A stretch of 64,000 bases of DNA, from positions 62,001 to 126,000 of the forward strand of contig NZ_JACARC010000029.1 in NCBI RefSeq assembly GCF_013386825.1. Direction: 5' to 3'. This document shows, one piece after another, positions 16,850 through 24,981 of this stretch. The stretch's first letter is position 1. Every line of letters begins with the position of its first letter. Origin of the DNA: Pseudomonas sp. IPO3778. Its GTDB lineage: Bacteria > Pseudomonadota > Gammaproteobacteria > Pseudomonadales > Pseudomonadaceae. The notes under the pieces were generated by a model. It did no database searches, was not told the DNA's origin, and saw nothing but the letters and a program-made list of their open reading frames with translations. The position numbers were made by a program, and so were the translations under genes.

Positions 16850-18358
16850 TCAGTCCCGCGTACGCGGAAGAGCCAGTTGCAGCAGCCGTGCTTCGTCCGC
16901 TTGATCGCGGGTCAATTCGCCTGTCAGGGCGCCTTCGCTCATCACCAGGATGCGGTCGGAGATGCCCATCACTTCCATCAGGTCGCTGGACACCACAATC
17001 ACCGCAATGCCACTGGCTGCCAGGTTGTGGATGATCTGGTAGATCTCCGACTTGGCACCGATATCGATGCCGCGAGTCGGCTCGTCCAGCAGCAACACTT
17101 TCATCGGCATCGACAGCCAGCGACCCAGGATCGCCTTCTGCTGATTGCCGCCCGACAGGTACAAAATCGGTTGATCGGCAGACGGTGTGCGCACGTTCAG
17201 CGCGCTGATCTGGCGCTGGGCGTTGCTGCGTTCCCAGCCGCCCTGGATCAGCCAGCCGAAGCGGGCGTGATCGCGGCGCGCACTGATGTTGATGTTCTCC
17301 GCCACACTGGCACGGGGCACGATGCCTTCCTTCTTGCGGTCCTCGGGGCAGAGCAACACCCCCGCCGCAATCGCATCCCGCGGTGACTTGAACGTCTGCG
17401 CCTGGCCATGCAACACCAATTCACCCTGGGTGCTGCGCGACAGCCCGGCGAGCAAACGCAACAGCTCCGTGCGCCCCGCCCCGACCAAGCCGAACAGCCC
17501 GAGAATCTCGCCCTTGTTCACCTGCAGACTCACCGGTTCCTGCAACCCCGGCCCCAGCAAACCGTCCACCCGCAGCGCTTCACCGAAGTGCTCCCGCGGG
17601 CGGTAGTCGTAGATGTCCTGGATGTCGCGCCCAACCATGCAGTTAACCAGTTGATCGACGTTCAGCTGCTGCATGTCTTCGAACGTGCGCACGAAGCGCC
17701 CGTCCTTGAACACCGTCACGGCATCGCAAATCCGGAACACTTCTTCCATGCGATGGGACACGTACAGGATCACCCGGCCTTCATCCCGCAACCGGGCGAT
17801 GATCACCATCAGCCGCTCGATCTCACGGGCCGAGAGGCTGCTGGTGGGTTCATCAAACGCAATCACATGGGCGTTGCGCGACATGGCCTTGGCGATTTCC
17901 ACCAGTTGCCGCTGGCCGAGGGACAGGCTGCCCAGGCGCATGTTCGGATCGATTTCATCCGCCAGGCCCTTGAGCAGTTCCCGCGCCTTGCGCACCATCG
18001 CACCACGATTGACCACACCAAAGCGCGAGGGCATATGCCCCAGCAGTAGGTTTTCGGCAACGGTCATTTCCGGCACCAGTTGCAGCTCCTGGTGAATCAC
18101 CGCGATGCCGCTGGCGATGCTGTCGGCCGCCGATTTGAAACTGACGCTGCGTTCGCCCAACTGCAAACTGCCGCTGTTGGGCGGGTAAAAACCGCCGAGG
18201 ATTTTCAGCAAGGTCGACTTGCCCGCGCCGTTCTCGCCCATCAGCGCATGCACCGTGTGGGGCCGCGCTTCAAAGCTGATCTGCGCCAGGGCTTTCACCC
18301 CGGGAAACTCCTTGCCGATGCCGTTGAAGCGCAGGCTCTCTGCGGCGGCGCTGTTCAT
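16850..18358 (-). CDS. araG: L-arabinose ABC transporter ATP-binding protein AraG
   Basis: A 502-residue double ATPase that powers sugar import. The N-terminal cassette has Walker A GENGAGKSTLLKIL, LSLGQRQLVEIAKAM and Walker B VIAFDEPTS. The C-terminal cassette has a degenerate Walker A (FGLVGAGRTELLRLL) as usual in this family, LSGGNQQKAILGRWL and VLLLDEPTRGID. Its ATG overlaps the araF stop by 4 nt (ATGA), so I rejected a GTG two codons upstream. Partner subunits AraF and AraH flank it. Confidence 0.93.
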   Translation of the reverse strand: MNSAAAESLRFNGIGKEFPGVKALAQISFEARPHTVHALMGENGAGKSTLLKILGGFYPPNSGSLQLGERSVSFKSAADSIASGIAVIHQELQLVPEMTVAENLLLGHMPSRFGVVNRGAMVRKARELLKGLADEIDPNMRLGSLSLGQRQLVEIAKAMSRNAHVIAFDEPTSSLSAREIERLMVIIARLRDEGRVILYVSHRMEEVFRICDAVTVFKDGRFVRTFEDMQQLNVDQLVNCMVGRDIQDIYDYRPREHFGEALRVDGLLGPGLQEPVSLQVNKGEILGLFGLVGAGRTELLRLLAGLSRSTQGELVLHGQAQTFKSPRDAIAAGVLLCPEDRKKEGIVPRASVAENINISARRDHARFGWLIQGGWERSNAQRQISALNVRTPSADQPILYLSGGNQQKAILGRWLSMPMKVLLLDEPTRGIDIGAKSEIYQIIHNLAASGIAVIVVSSDLMEVMGISDRILVMSEGALTGELTRDQADEARLLQLALPRTRD

Positions 18359-19344
18359 TTCCACAGACCGATCTTGCTCAACTCTTCCTTGAAGTTGGCG
18401 CGGGTGATCAGGGTCACGTTATCCAGTGCGGTGAACTTGGCGGGTTCGACGCCTTTGGTGACCCACTCGAACATCGAGGTGGCGGTTTTATAGCCGGAGG
18501 CGTCGGGGCTGAGCAGCATCGAGCCGTAGAAACCGGTGTCCGACTTCTTCAGTTCTTCGATGGCGTCGGTACCGTTGATGCCCACACCGATGACATTCGA
18601 TGCCTTGAAGCCGGCGCTTTCGGTGGCGCGCACGCCGCCCAGCACAGTGCTGTCGTTCATGCCGCCAATCAGCAGGTTTTTCGCGCCGCTGGGCAGTTTC
18701 ACCAGGGCCGAATTGGTGGAGTCCATGGCGCCCGGCACGTCGAGGGTTTTCTGTGCGGTGAACAGGATGTGGTCTACCGGCAGGCCGGCGGCCTTGAGGC
18801 CTTCTACCGAACCGTCGGTGCGTTTCTTGCCGGTTTCCAGCTCGTCAAAGGTATTGATGACGGCGTAGGTTTCTTTCCAGTCCCAGTTGCGATGCTTGGC
18901 TTCGGTGGCCATGGCCTCGCCTTGTTTCTGGCCGATCTTGTAGGCGTCCAGGCCGACGTAAGGCACGTCTTCCATGGGCTTGCCCTTGGCGTCGACGAAG
19001 CGGTCGTCCACCGCCAGCACTTTCAGGTTATTGAGCTTGGCCTTGGCCATGATGGCCGGGCCGAGGGACACGTCCGGCGGGCAGATCACGAAGCCCTTGG
19101 CGCCGTTGGCGGCCAGGGTGTCGATGGCGGACAGGGTTTTCTCGCCATCGGGCACGGCGATCTTGATCACGGTGAAACCATGGTCCTTGCCGGCTTTTTC
19201 GGCGAAGGCCCATTCGGTCTGGAACCAGGGTTCTTCGGCTTGCTTGACCAGGAAGCCGATCTTGACTTCCTCAGCGAATGCGAGGGTGCTGAGACTGCTG
19301 AGCGCAACGGCGACCGCAAGGGTGCGCACTGTCTTCTTGAACAT
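18355..19344 (-). CDS. araF: L-arabinose-binding periplasmic protein AraF
   Basis: A 329-residue periplasmic receptor: signal peptide at residues 1-24 (ending TLAFAEE), then the two-lobe sugar-binding fold with KIGFLVKQAEEPWFQTEW, VICPPDVSLGPAIMAKAK, LAVDDRFVD, GGMNDSTVLGGVRA and VIGVGINGTDA. These are close to the E. coli arabinose-binding protein arrangement (Lys, Trp, Asp and Asn ligands), supporting L-arabinose, with D-galactose or L-fucose possible. It starts 36 nt after the SDR gene in the same operon and overlaps araG by 4 nt. Confidence 0.92.
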   Translation of the reverse strand: MFKKTVRTLAVAVALSSLSTLAFAEEVKIGFLVKQAEEPWFQTEWAFAEKAGKDHGFTVIKIAVPDGEKTLSAIDTLAANGAKGFVICPPDVSLGPAIMAKAKLNNLKVLAVDDRFVDAKGKPMEDVPYVGLDAYKIGQKQGEAMATEAKHRNWDWKETYAVINTFDELETGKKRTDGSVEGLKAAGLPVDHILFTAQKTLDVPGAMDSTNSALVKLPSGAKNLLIGGMNDSTVLGGVRATESAGFKASNVIGVGINGTDAIEELKKSDTGFYGSMLLSPDASGYKTATSMFEWVTKGVEPAKFTALDNVTLITRANFKEELSKIGLWK

Positions 19345-19380
19345 AAACCACCTCTTGTTGTTATTGGAAAGTTGTTCGGT

Positions 19381-20202
19381 TTAATCGTGGTACATCACCG
19401 ACCGCCCGCCATCGATCATCAGGCAGGTGGCATTGATAAAGGGCGCCTCGTCGGTCGCCAGAAACAGTGCACTCATCGCCACTTCGATCGGCTGGCCGAT
19501 GCGCTTGGGCGGGTGCAGGTCGAAGGCGCGCTGACGCTCGGCATGCGGGTCGGCAAAGCCGTTCCAGTAATCGACGTTGAGTTGGGTTTCGATATAACCC
19601 GGCGCGATGGCATTCACGCGGATGCCCTTGGGCGCGTATTCGATGCCCAGGGCACGGGTCAGCCCCAGCAGGCCGTGCTTGGCCACCGGGTACGGGAAAC
19701 AGCCGGGAATAATGTGGCTGGAATGGGTGGAGGCAATGTTGATGATGTTGCCGATGCCCTGCTCGATCATGTGTGGCAACACGGTGCGGCAGCCGTACCA
19801 GGCGCCGTCGAGGTCGATGGCGAAGCAGCGGCGCCAGTCTTCGTCGGTCATTTCCAGCGGGTCGCGGAACACGTTCACGCCAGCGCAGTTGACCAGCACA
19901 TCGACGCGGCCAAAGCGTTCGATGGCCACGTCCACCAGGGCACGCCATTGGTCCTTGGAGGTGATGTCGACGGCTTGTGCGTAGATCTGGGCGCCGCGTT
20001 CGCGCCAATGGGCCGCGACTTTCTCGACTTTCTCGCCCTGGATATCACCAATCACCAGGCGCGCCTGCTGGGCCTGGAAACAAGCGACGATGGCTTCGCC
20101 AATGCCTTGGGCAGCGCCGGTGATGACCACGACTTTGTCCTTCAGTCGCTCGCCGTAAGTCGGCTCGGGCACCGGAGGTAACGACAACGGTTGTGCCTGC
20201 AT
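19381..20202 (-). CDS. SDR oxidoreductase, probable sugar 1-dehydrogenase of the arabinose operon
   Basis: A 273-residue short-chain dehydrogenase: NAD(P) motif VVITGAAQGIGEAIV, NCAGVN, catalytic Ser in ASTHSSHI, and YPVAKHG with the Tyr-Lys pair. First gene of the operon with araFGH, so a likely role is oxidation of the imported aldose (L-arabinose, D-galactose or L-fucose) to its lactone, the first step of the non-phosphorylating route. The later enzymes (lactonase, dehydratases, semialdehyde dehydrogenase) are not in this window. Ribosome site AGGTG is 6 nt upstream. Confidence 0.82.
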   Translation of the reverse strand: MQAQPLSLPPVPEPTYGERLKDKVVVITGAAQGIGEAIVACFQAQQARLVIGDIQGEKVEKVAAHWRERGAQIYAQAVDITSKDQWRALVDVAIERFGRVDVLVNCAGVNVFRDPLEMTDEDWRRCFAIDLDGAWYGCRTVLPHMIEQGIGNIINIASTHSSHIIPGCFPYPVAKHGLLGLTRALGIEYAPKGIRVNAIAPGYIETQLNVDYWNGFADPHAERQRAFDLHPPKRIGQPIEVAMSALFLATDEAPFINATCLMIDGGRSVMYHD

Positions 20203-20246
20203 CGCTTCACCTGTTTTGTTTTTGGTAGTGAGTGCTGATGCGCAAG

Positions 20247-20276
20247 ACTATAAACCCAGAAACCGGAACATCTCAA
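20247..20276 (-). promoter_or_regulatory. Probable promoter of the SDR-araFGH operon
   Basis: On the minus strand TTGAGA (20276-20271), an 18-nt spacer and TATAGT (20252-20247). It is preceded by an unusually A+T-rich block (20277-20300) that may bind an activator or repressor. The leader would be about 38 nt. Confidence 0.55.
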
Positions 20277-20313
20277 TATATAAATTATCATCCCATATAG
20301 TGAGCAAAACCAT

Positions 20314-20346
20314 AAAAAAACCGGCTGTGGCAGCCGGCCTTTTTTT
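20314..20346 (-). terminator. Terminator after the GNAT gene
   Basis: CCGGCTG-TGG-CAGCCGG flanked by A7 on one side and T7 on the other, so it can act in both directions. It separates the GNAT gene from the promoter of the arabinose operon. Confidence 0.85.
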
Positions 20347-20352
20347 GCGCCT

Positions 20353-20832
20353 TTAACCCTGGGCAAAATCCCTCAGGGCGTCGCCTTCCATGCGGTAGCG
20401 TACCCACTCTTCCTGGGGTTGGGCGCCGATGGATTTGTAGAACGCAATCGCCGGCTCGTTCCAGTCCAGCACACTCCACTCGAAACGCCCGCAGCCGTTG
20501 TCACAGGCGATTTTTGCCAGGTGGCGCAGCAACTTCTTGCCTGCCCCGCCGCCGCGCTGTTCGGGGTTGATGTACAAGTCTTCGAGGTACAGGCAGTTGC
20601 TGCCCAGCCAGGTGGAATAGCTGAAAAAGAACACCGCAAAGCCGATCGGCAACCCATCCCGCAGGCAGATCAAGCCGTGGGCCGTGGCGCCTTCGCTGAA
20701 CAGGCTGCGCTCGATGTCCACCACGCTGGCGATCACTTCGTGGCGGGCTTTTTCGTAGTCGGCAAGCTCAGTGATGAAGGCCAGGATCTGCGCAGCATCG
20801 CTGGGCACGGCGGGGCGAATCTCGATGGTCAT
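20353..20832 (-). CDS. GNAT family N-acetyltransferase
   Basis: A 159-residue single-domain acetyltransferase. The acetyl-CoA binding loop is YINPEQRGGGAGKKLLRHLA, preceded by LYLEDLYINP and followed by the C-terminal FYKSIGAQPQEEWVRYRM segment, which resembles the diamine N-acetyltransferase subgroup (thialysine or spermidine acetyltransferase-like). Substrate cannot be fixed from sequence. AAGG lies 11 nt before the ATG. It is monocistronic, with a terminator just past the stop. Confidence 0.85.
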   Translation of the reverse strand: MTIEIRPAVPSDAAQILAFITELADYEKARHEVIASVVDIERSLFSEGATAHGLICLRDGLPIGFAVFFFSYSTWLGSNCLYLEDLYINPEQRGGGAGKKLLRHLAKIACDNGCGRFEWSVLDWNEPAIAFYKSIGAQPQEEWVRYRMEGDALRDFAQG

Positions 20833-20943
20833 GGACGGGCCTTGTCAGGGAAAGAAAGCACACATACTAAGGCGCTTTAATGACCGATTGCAGTGCAATT
20901 TGATTCGCGGCTAACCTGCAGGCCATCCCCGTTGAGAATCCCC

Positions 20944-21603
20944 ATGCCCTTCACGCCACTGACCGACCTCGCCGCGACTTTATTGCCCCACGCCCTTGAG
21001 CCTTCGGAAGACGGCGCCCACGACCTGTCCCATTTGCAGCGGGTGTGGCACAACGTGCGGTCCATCCAGGCCGAGGAAGGTGGCGACCTGGAGGTGTTGT
21101 TGGCGGCCGTGTTGCTGCATGACTGTGTGGCGGTGGAGAAGAATTCGCCGTTGCGCGCCAAGGCGTCGCAACTGGCAGCGGACAAGGCCGGGGAGATTTT
21201 ACAGGGGTTGGCGTGGCGGCCCGAGACGATTGCAGCGGTGACGCACGCCATCGCGACTCACAGCTTTTCGGCAGGCCTGACGCCGGTGACGCTTGAAGCA
21301 AAGATCATGCAGGATGCCGACCGTTTGGATTCCCTCGGCATGATCGGCGTGGCCCGCACGTTTTACATCGCCGGGCGCATGGGCAGTGCGCTTTATGACC
21401 CGGCTGATCCAACGGCACAGCATCGCGAGTACGACGACAAGCGCTTCTGCCTCGATCACTTCCAGACCAAGCTGCTGCATCTGGCGGATGGGTTTCAGAC
21501 CGCAACCGGGCAACGCATGGCACGGGATCGGCACGAGCGGCTGAAGGGATTCATGGACCTGTTCATCGAAGAAATCGGCACGCCATACTCCGCTGCGGGC
21601 TAA
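20944..21603 (+). CDS. HD domain metal-dependent phosphohydrolase
   Basis: A 219-residue HD-superfamily hydrolase (YedJ-like). The metal ligands are in HDLSHLQRVW, LLHDCVAVEK and DADRLDSLG, the H...HD...D pattern; THSFSAG gives another histidine used in the family. The natural substrate of this subgroup, probably a nucleotide or phosphate ester, is not settled. The start MPFTPLTD is preceded by GAGA nine nt away; the 17 codons upstream in frame lack features. The MFS gene follows 86 nt downstream. Confidence 0.85.
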   Translation: MPFTPLTDLAATLLPHALEPSEDGAHDLSHLQRVWHNVRSIQAEEGGDLEVLLAAVLLHDCVAVEKNSPLRAKASQLAADKAGEILQGLAWRPETIAAVTHAIATHSFSAGLTPVTLEAKIMQDADRLDSLGMIGVARTFYIAGRMGSALYDPADPTAQHREYDDKRFCLDHFQTKLLHLADGFQTATGQRMARDRHERLKGFMDLFIEEIGTPYSAAG

Positions 21604-21689
21604 CGCAAGAACCGCGAACCACAGAACAAACCCTCGGGCCGTGCATGGTAAAAAGTTGGCCATACATCCAACAGACGCAAGGCACCTCC

Positions 21690-22883
21690 ATGCACGCCTC
21701 TCCTGTGGTTGGCGGAAAACTGTTCGCCCTTTTCTGCCTCGCCAGCTACTTGCTTTCCTTGTCCTACGGTTCGACGTTTTTACTCTCGCTGCTGATCCAT
21801 TCCCGCGGCGGCAACGAACACGACGCCGGCAGCGTGATCTCCATGGCCATGCTCAGCACCTTTGTGGCGGTGCTGGTTTCCGGGCACCTGGCTGACCTGC
21901 TGGGGGCCGCCCGGTCGATCGCCCTGCTCGGCGTATTGCTGGTGGTGGCGTGCCTGGGCTTTGCGTTGGCGCCGGGGTTTGGCGAGGGGTTGATGTTCTT
22001 TGGCCTGTCACTGGGATTGGGCTGGGGGGTGTTCTACACGCTGGGGCCGATCATCGTGACGATGCTGGTGGAGCCGGCCCAACGTACCCAGTATTTCGCC
22101 CTGCTGTCGGGCAGCATGATGACCGGGATCGGTTCCGGGCCGCTGCTCGGTCGGGCGACGAGTGCCCTGGAGTTTCCGCTGACGGCCGCGTTCCATATCG
22201 CCGCGCTGGCGAGCCTGGTGGGCGTGGTGATTTTCTGGCGGCTGGGTGTCGCGCTCAGCCAGCACACCGCACCGGCGTCGAAAATTTCCTGGGGGGCCAC
22301 GCGCAAGGTGCTGTCGTCGAGGGCGGTGTTCGCGATCATCATGGTGGGCCTCGGCGGGTGCGTGTTTGGCGGGCTGTCGAGTTTCCAGACCAGCTACGCG
22401 GCGCTGCACGGGCTGGACTATTCGTTGTTCTTCCTGGGCTTTATGAGCGCGGCGATTACCAGCCGCCTGCTGATCGCCAGCTTCGTGGTCAAGCGTGATC
22501 CGTATTGGGCGGCGTGTGTGTTGTCCGGGTTGATGCTGGTGTCGATTTTCCTGTTCGGGTTCAAGGTCAGCGGCAACTTCAGCTACCTGCTGGCGGCCGT
22601 CACCCTGGGCGTCGGTTATGGCCTGACGTATTCGGTGATCAATGGTCTGGCGGCCAATGAGGCACCTGCGGGCACCCTGTCCCAGGCGTTGCTGTTGTTC
22701 AGCCTGGCGTACTTTATCGGGGTGTTTGGCTTCCCGTTGCTGGCGGGCAAGGTCATCGTCGAATACGGCATGCCCACCCTGTTGATGAGCGTGCTGGCGG
22801 TGGCATTGCTCAATTGGCTGATCACGGTGGCGCGACTGGTCTGGCGCCGGATCTCGTCACACAAAATCTTACAAGCGACCTAA
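21690..22883 (+). CDS. MFS transporter
   Basis: A 397-residue integral membrane protein with about twelve hydrophobic helices. The loop between helices 2 and 3 is SGHLADLLGAARSI, a variant of the family motif G-X3-D-X2-G, followed by ALLGVLLVVACLGFALAP; the central cytoplasmic loop is around SQHTAPASKISWGATRK. The sequence does not identify a substrate; drug or metabolite efflux are both possible. The start MHASPVVGG at 21690 is preceded by AAGG; the frame has 15 more codons upstream that are not hydrophobic. Confidence 0.85.
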   Translation: MHASPVVGGKLFALFCLASYLLSLSYGSTFLLSLLIHSRGGNEHDAGSVISMAMLSTFVAVLVSGHLADLLGAARSIALLGVLLVVACLGFALAPGFGEGLMFFGLSLGLGWGVFYTLGPIIVTMLVEPAQRTQYFALLSGSMMTGIGSGPLLGRATSALEFPLTAAFHIAALASLVGVVIFWRLGVALSQHTAPASKISWGATRKVLSSRAVFAIIMVGLGGCVFGGLSSFQTSYAALHGLDYSLFFLGFMSAAITSRLLIASFVVKRDPYWAACVLSGLMLVSIFLFGFKVSGNFSYLLAAVTLGVGYGLTYSVINGLAANEAPAGTLSQALLLFSLAYFIGVFGFPLLAGKVIVEYGMPTLLMSVLAVALLNWLITVARLVWRRISSHKILQAT

Positions 22884-22968
22884 GACCGTTCGTCGGTATC
22901 GAGGCACGAATCGCAAACGGGGGCGGACCAATATCAGGTAAGGACATTAATCATAGGGAGACACCATT

Positions 22969-23307
22969 ATGAAGACCTCCACCTTTTCCGCCCTCGCCCT
23001 CGCCGGTTTGCTGTCTGCCGTTTCGCTGAGCAGCTTTGCCGCCTCCACCGGGTCGAGCGCCGACCCTGTCGGCAGCCCGCCCAACCCGGCGACCCAGGAG
23101 TCCAAGGACTCGATGGGCACCGGCATGGACACCAACGGCGGCGCCATCATCGACAACAGCAAAGACCCGCGCACCCAGGGCGACGACACCAATCGCAACA
23201 GCGGTGCGGTGCCTAACGGCAAAATGGGCCCGGGCACCATGCAGCCCTCGATCAACAAGGGTGACGACTCCAACATCCCCGGCGCGCCAAAACAGCCGGC
23301 GCCTTGA
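22969..23307 (+). CDS. Exported small Gly/Asn/Asp-rich protein
   Basis: A 112-residue protein with a clear signal peptide (residues 1-24, ending LSSFAAS) and a mature part that is hydrophilic, poor in aromatic residues and rich in Gly, Asn, Asp and Pro, probably disordered. I do not recognise a characterised family. GGGAG is 9 nt before the ATG. It is followed by two small cytosolic protein genes on the same strand (gaps 48 and 50 nt), so the three may be co-expressed, possibly under stress. Confidence 0.75.
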   Translation: MKTSTFSALALAGLLSAVSLSSFAASTGSSADPVGSPPNPATQESKDSMGTGMDTNGGAIIDNSKDPRTQGDDTNRNSGAVPNGKMGPGTMQPSINKGDDSNIPGAPKQPAP

Positions 23308-23355
23308 CGCGCTGGAAAGACGAACACCCAACCATTTCCCAGTGAAGAGGTATGC

Positions 23356-23622
23356 ATGAACGTCGATCACAACCTTGAAAAAGAAGTCCTGACCCGCCTG
23401 CTCCATGCCCATCCAAGCGGGTTGGGCAAGGAAGTGCTGGACAACTACCGAGGTGAAAAAGTGGTGGCCAGCGCCTTGGCCACCTTGCAGGACCGCGGGT
23501 GGATCAAGGAAGGCCATGTGACCTGCAACGATGCCGGTGAACATGCGCTGAACCTGCCGATCAAACTCACCGCCTCCGGCGTGGAAGCGGCTCGCAAGCT
23601 GGAAAGCGAAGCAGGCGAGTAA
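23356..23622 (+). CDS. Small winged-helix-like protein (88 aa)
   Basis: The 88-residue sequence MNVDHNLEKEVLTRLLHAHP ... VVASALATLQDRGWI has the helix pattern of a winged-helix DNA-binding fold, with a C-terminal helix IKLTASGVEAARKLESE like that of marR or PadR-type proteins. It lacks an effector domain. No function is known to me. AGAGG stands upstream of the ATG. It sits between an exported protein and a Rho-N domain protein in the same direction. Confidence 0.7.
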   Translation: MNVDHNLEKEVLTRLLHAHPSGLGKEVLDNYRGEKVVASALATLQDRGWIKEGHVTCNDAGEHALNLPIKLTASGVEAARKLESEAGE

Positions 23623-23672
23623 CCCGCCTGATCTGATCCGGCCCTTGTTTGAGGGCCGGAAGGAGTATCGCA

Positions 23673-24053
23673 ATGCCTCGTGGAAGCAAAGCCAAATACA
23701 CCACCGAACAGAAGCGCCAGGCTGCTCATATCGAAGAGCGTTATGAGCATAAGGGCCTGTCGAAAGAAGAAGCCGAGGCCCGGGCCTGGGCCACCGTCAA
23801 CAAGCAATCTGGCGGCGGCGAAAAGGCTGGCGGTTCTGGCCAGCGCAAGGCGCCGGCGAAGAAGTCCCAGGACCGGCATGAGTCGGCTAAACGCGCAGCA
23901 GCCAGCCGTGAAGGGCACCCGCGTAACAGCCGGGTTTCGCTGGGCACCCAGACCAAGGAAAGCTTGCTGAGGGAAGCGCGCGCCAAGGACATTCCCGGGC
24001 GTTCCACCATGCGCAAGGATCAGTTGATTGAGGCGCTGAGAAAGGCCGGTTGA
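23673..24053 (+). CDS. Basic protein with C-terminal Rho-N (SAP-like) motif
   Basis: A 126-residue basic protein. The first half starts MPRGSKAKYTTEQKRQAAHI and contains a KGLSKEEAEARAWATVNKQS helix pair; the middle is Gly/Lys-rich and probably disordered; the last 32 residues (ESLLREARAKDIPGRSTMRK, then DQLIEALRK) match the Rho termination factor N-terminal / SAP helix-extension-helix motif that binds nucleic acid. Relatives are sometimes labelled plasmid stabilization protein without evidence. AGGAG lies 7 nt before the ATG at 23673. Confidence 0.78.
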   Translation: MPRGSKAKYTTEQKRQAAHIEERYEHKGLSKEEAEARAWATVNKQSGGGEKAGGSGQRKAPAKKSQDRHESAKRAAASREGHPRNSRVSLGTQTKESLLREARAKDIPGRSTMRKDQLIEALRKAG

Positions 24054-24082
24054 TGCAGGTCTTTGTGCCACTGCCTATCAAA

Positions 24083-24171
24083 TGTGGGAGCGGGCTTGCT
24101 CGCGAAGGCGGTGTGTCAGCCAAAAAATCTGGCACTGATAGACCGCCTTCACGAGCAAGCCCGCTCCCACA
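24083..24171. repeat. Extragenic palindromic doublet (REPIN-like), GAGCGGGCTTGCTCGCGAAG type
   Basis: Left arm TGTGGGAGCGGGCTTGCTCG and the right inverse GAGCAAGCCCGCTCCCACA, 50 nt apart, followed by an extra partial arm AGCCCGCTCCCACC at 24174-24187. Confidence 0.88.
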
Positions 24172-24214
24172 AAAGCCCGCTCCCACCTTTTTGATCGGGT
24201 TTCCAGTCGCGGAA

Positions 24215-24943
24215 TCAGCGGTGGGCGGCCACCAACAACATCATCGGACGCTCAAGCTCTTCCGCCAGTGCCGGGCGAGCCTTAAGGTCCGCTTCGCTCG
24301 GGCCCCATTCGTCGACGTGGCTCAAGGTAAAACCTGCCTCGATCAACAGCGTCAGCAACGTGCCCAACGTGCGGTGCTGCTTGATCACGCCATCCGCCAG
24401 CCAGTTAGTCACCCGCGGTCCTTCCAGTTGATAGCTGTCTACCGGCCAGCTTTTGCGTCCTTGCTCATCAATCAGCCAGCCCGGTTGCCGGGGCGCCATG
24501 AAGATCGGGTGCTCGATGGAAAACACCAACCGCCCGCCCGGTACCAGCGCTTGATGGATGCGCGCGAACAGGCCTTTTAAATCGACGATGTAATGGAAGG
24601 CCAATGAGCTGTAGGCCAGGTCGAAGGTCGCGGCGGGCAGTTCGAGTTGTTCAAGGTCGGCGATGGCGTAGGCAATGGCCGAAGATGAAGTCATCTCTTT
24701 TGCCCGCGCCAGCATCTTGTGGGAGACATCCAGCCCCAGCACCCGCTCGGCCCCCTGCTCCCGGGCCCAGCGGCTGAACCAGCCGTAACCGCAACCGAGG
24801 TCCACCACCTTCAGGCCCGACATCGGCGGCAACAGGGCCTGCAATGCGGGCCACTCCGGGGCGCCGGCGAGGCCTTCCACCGAGCGGCCCATTTTGCTGT
24901 AGCCCTCGAAGAAAACCTCGGTGTCGTAGATGTTCTGGGTCAT
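24215..24943 (-). CDS. Class I SAM-dependent methyltransferase
   Basis: A 242-residue methyltransferase of the type 11/UbiE-like fold. Motif I is VVDLGCGYGWFSRWAREQG, motif II VLGLDVSHKMLARAKE, and the acidic loop AIADLEQLELPAATFDLAYS. The product of this subgroup is not defined by sequence. GGAG is 8 nt before the ATG at 24943; the longer open frame upstream runs into the neighbouring kinase gene region. It lies 38 nt downstream of the PfkB kinase stop on the same strand and could be read through from that operon. Confidence 0.85.
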   Translation of the reverse strand: MTQNIYDTEVFFEGYSKMGRSVEGLAGAPEWPALQALLPPMSGLKVVDLGCGYGWFSRWAREQGAERVLGLDVSHKMLARAKEMTSSSAIAYAIADLEQLELPAATFDLAYSSLAFHYIVDLKGLFARIHQALVPGGRLVFSIEHPIFMAPRQPGWLIDEQGRKSWPVDSYQLEGPRVTNWLADGVIKQHRTLGTLLTLLIEAGFTLSHVDEWGPSEADLKARPALAEELERPMMLLVAAHR

Positions 24944-24981
24944 AACGCTGCTCCGTGCTGAATGGCGACCATTCTGCCGAA

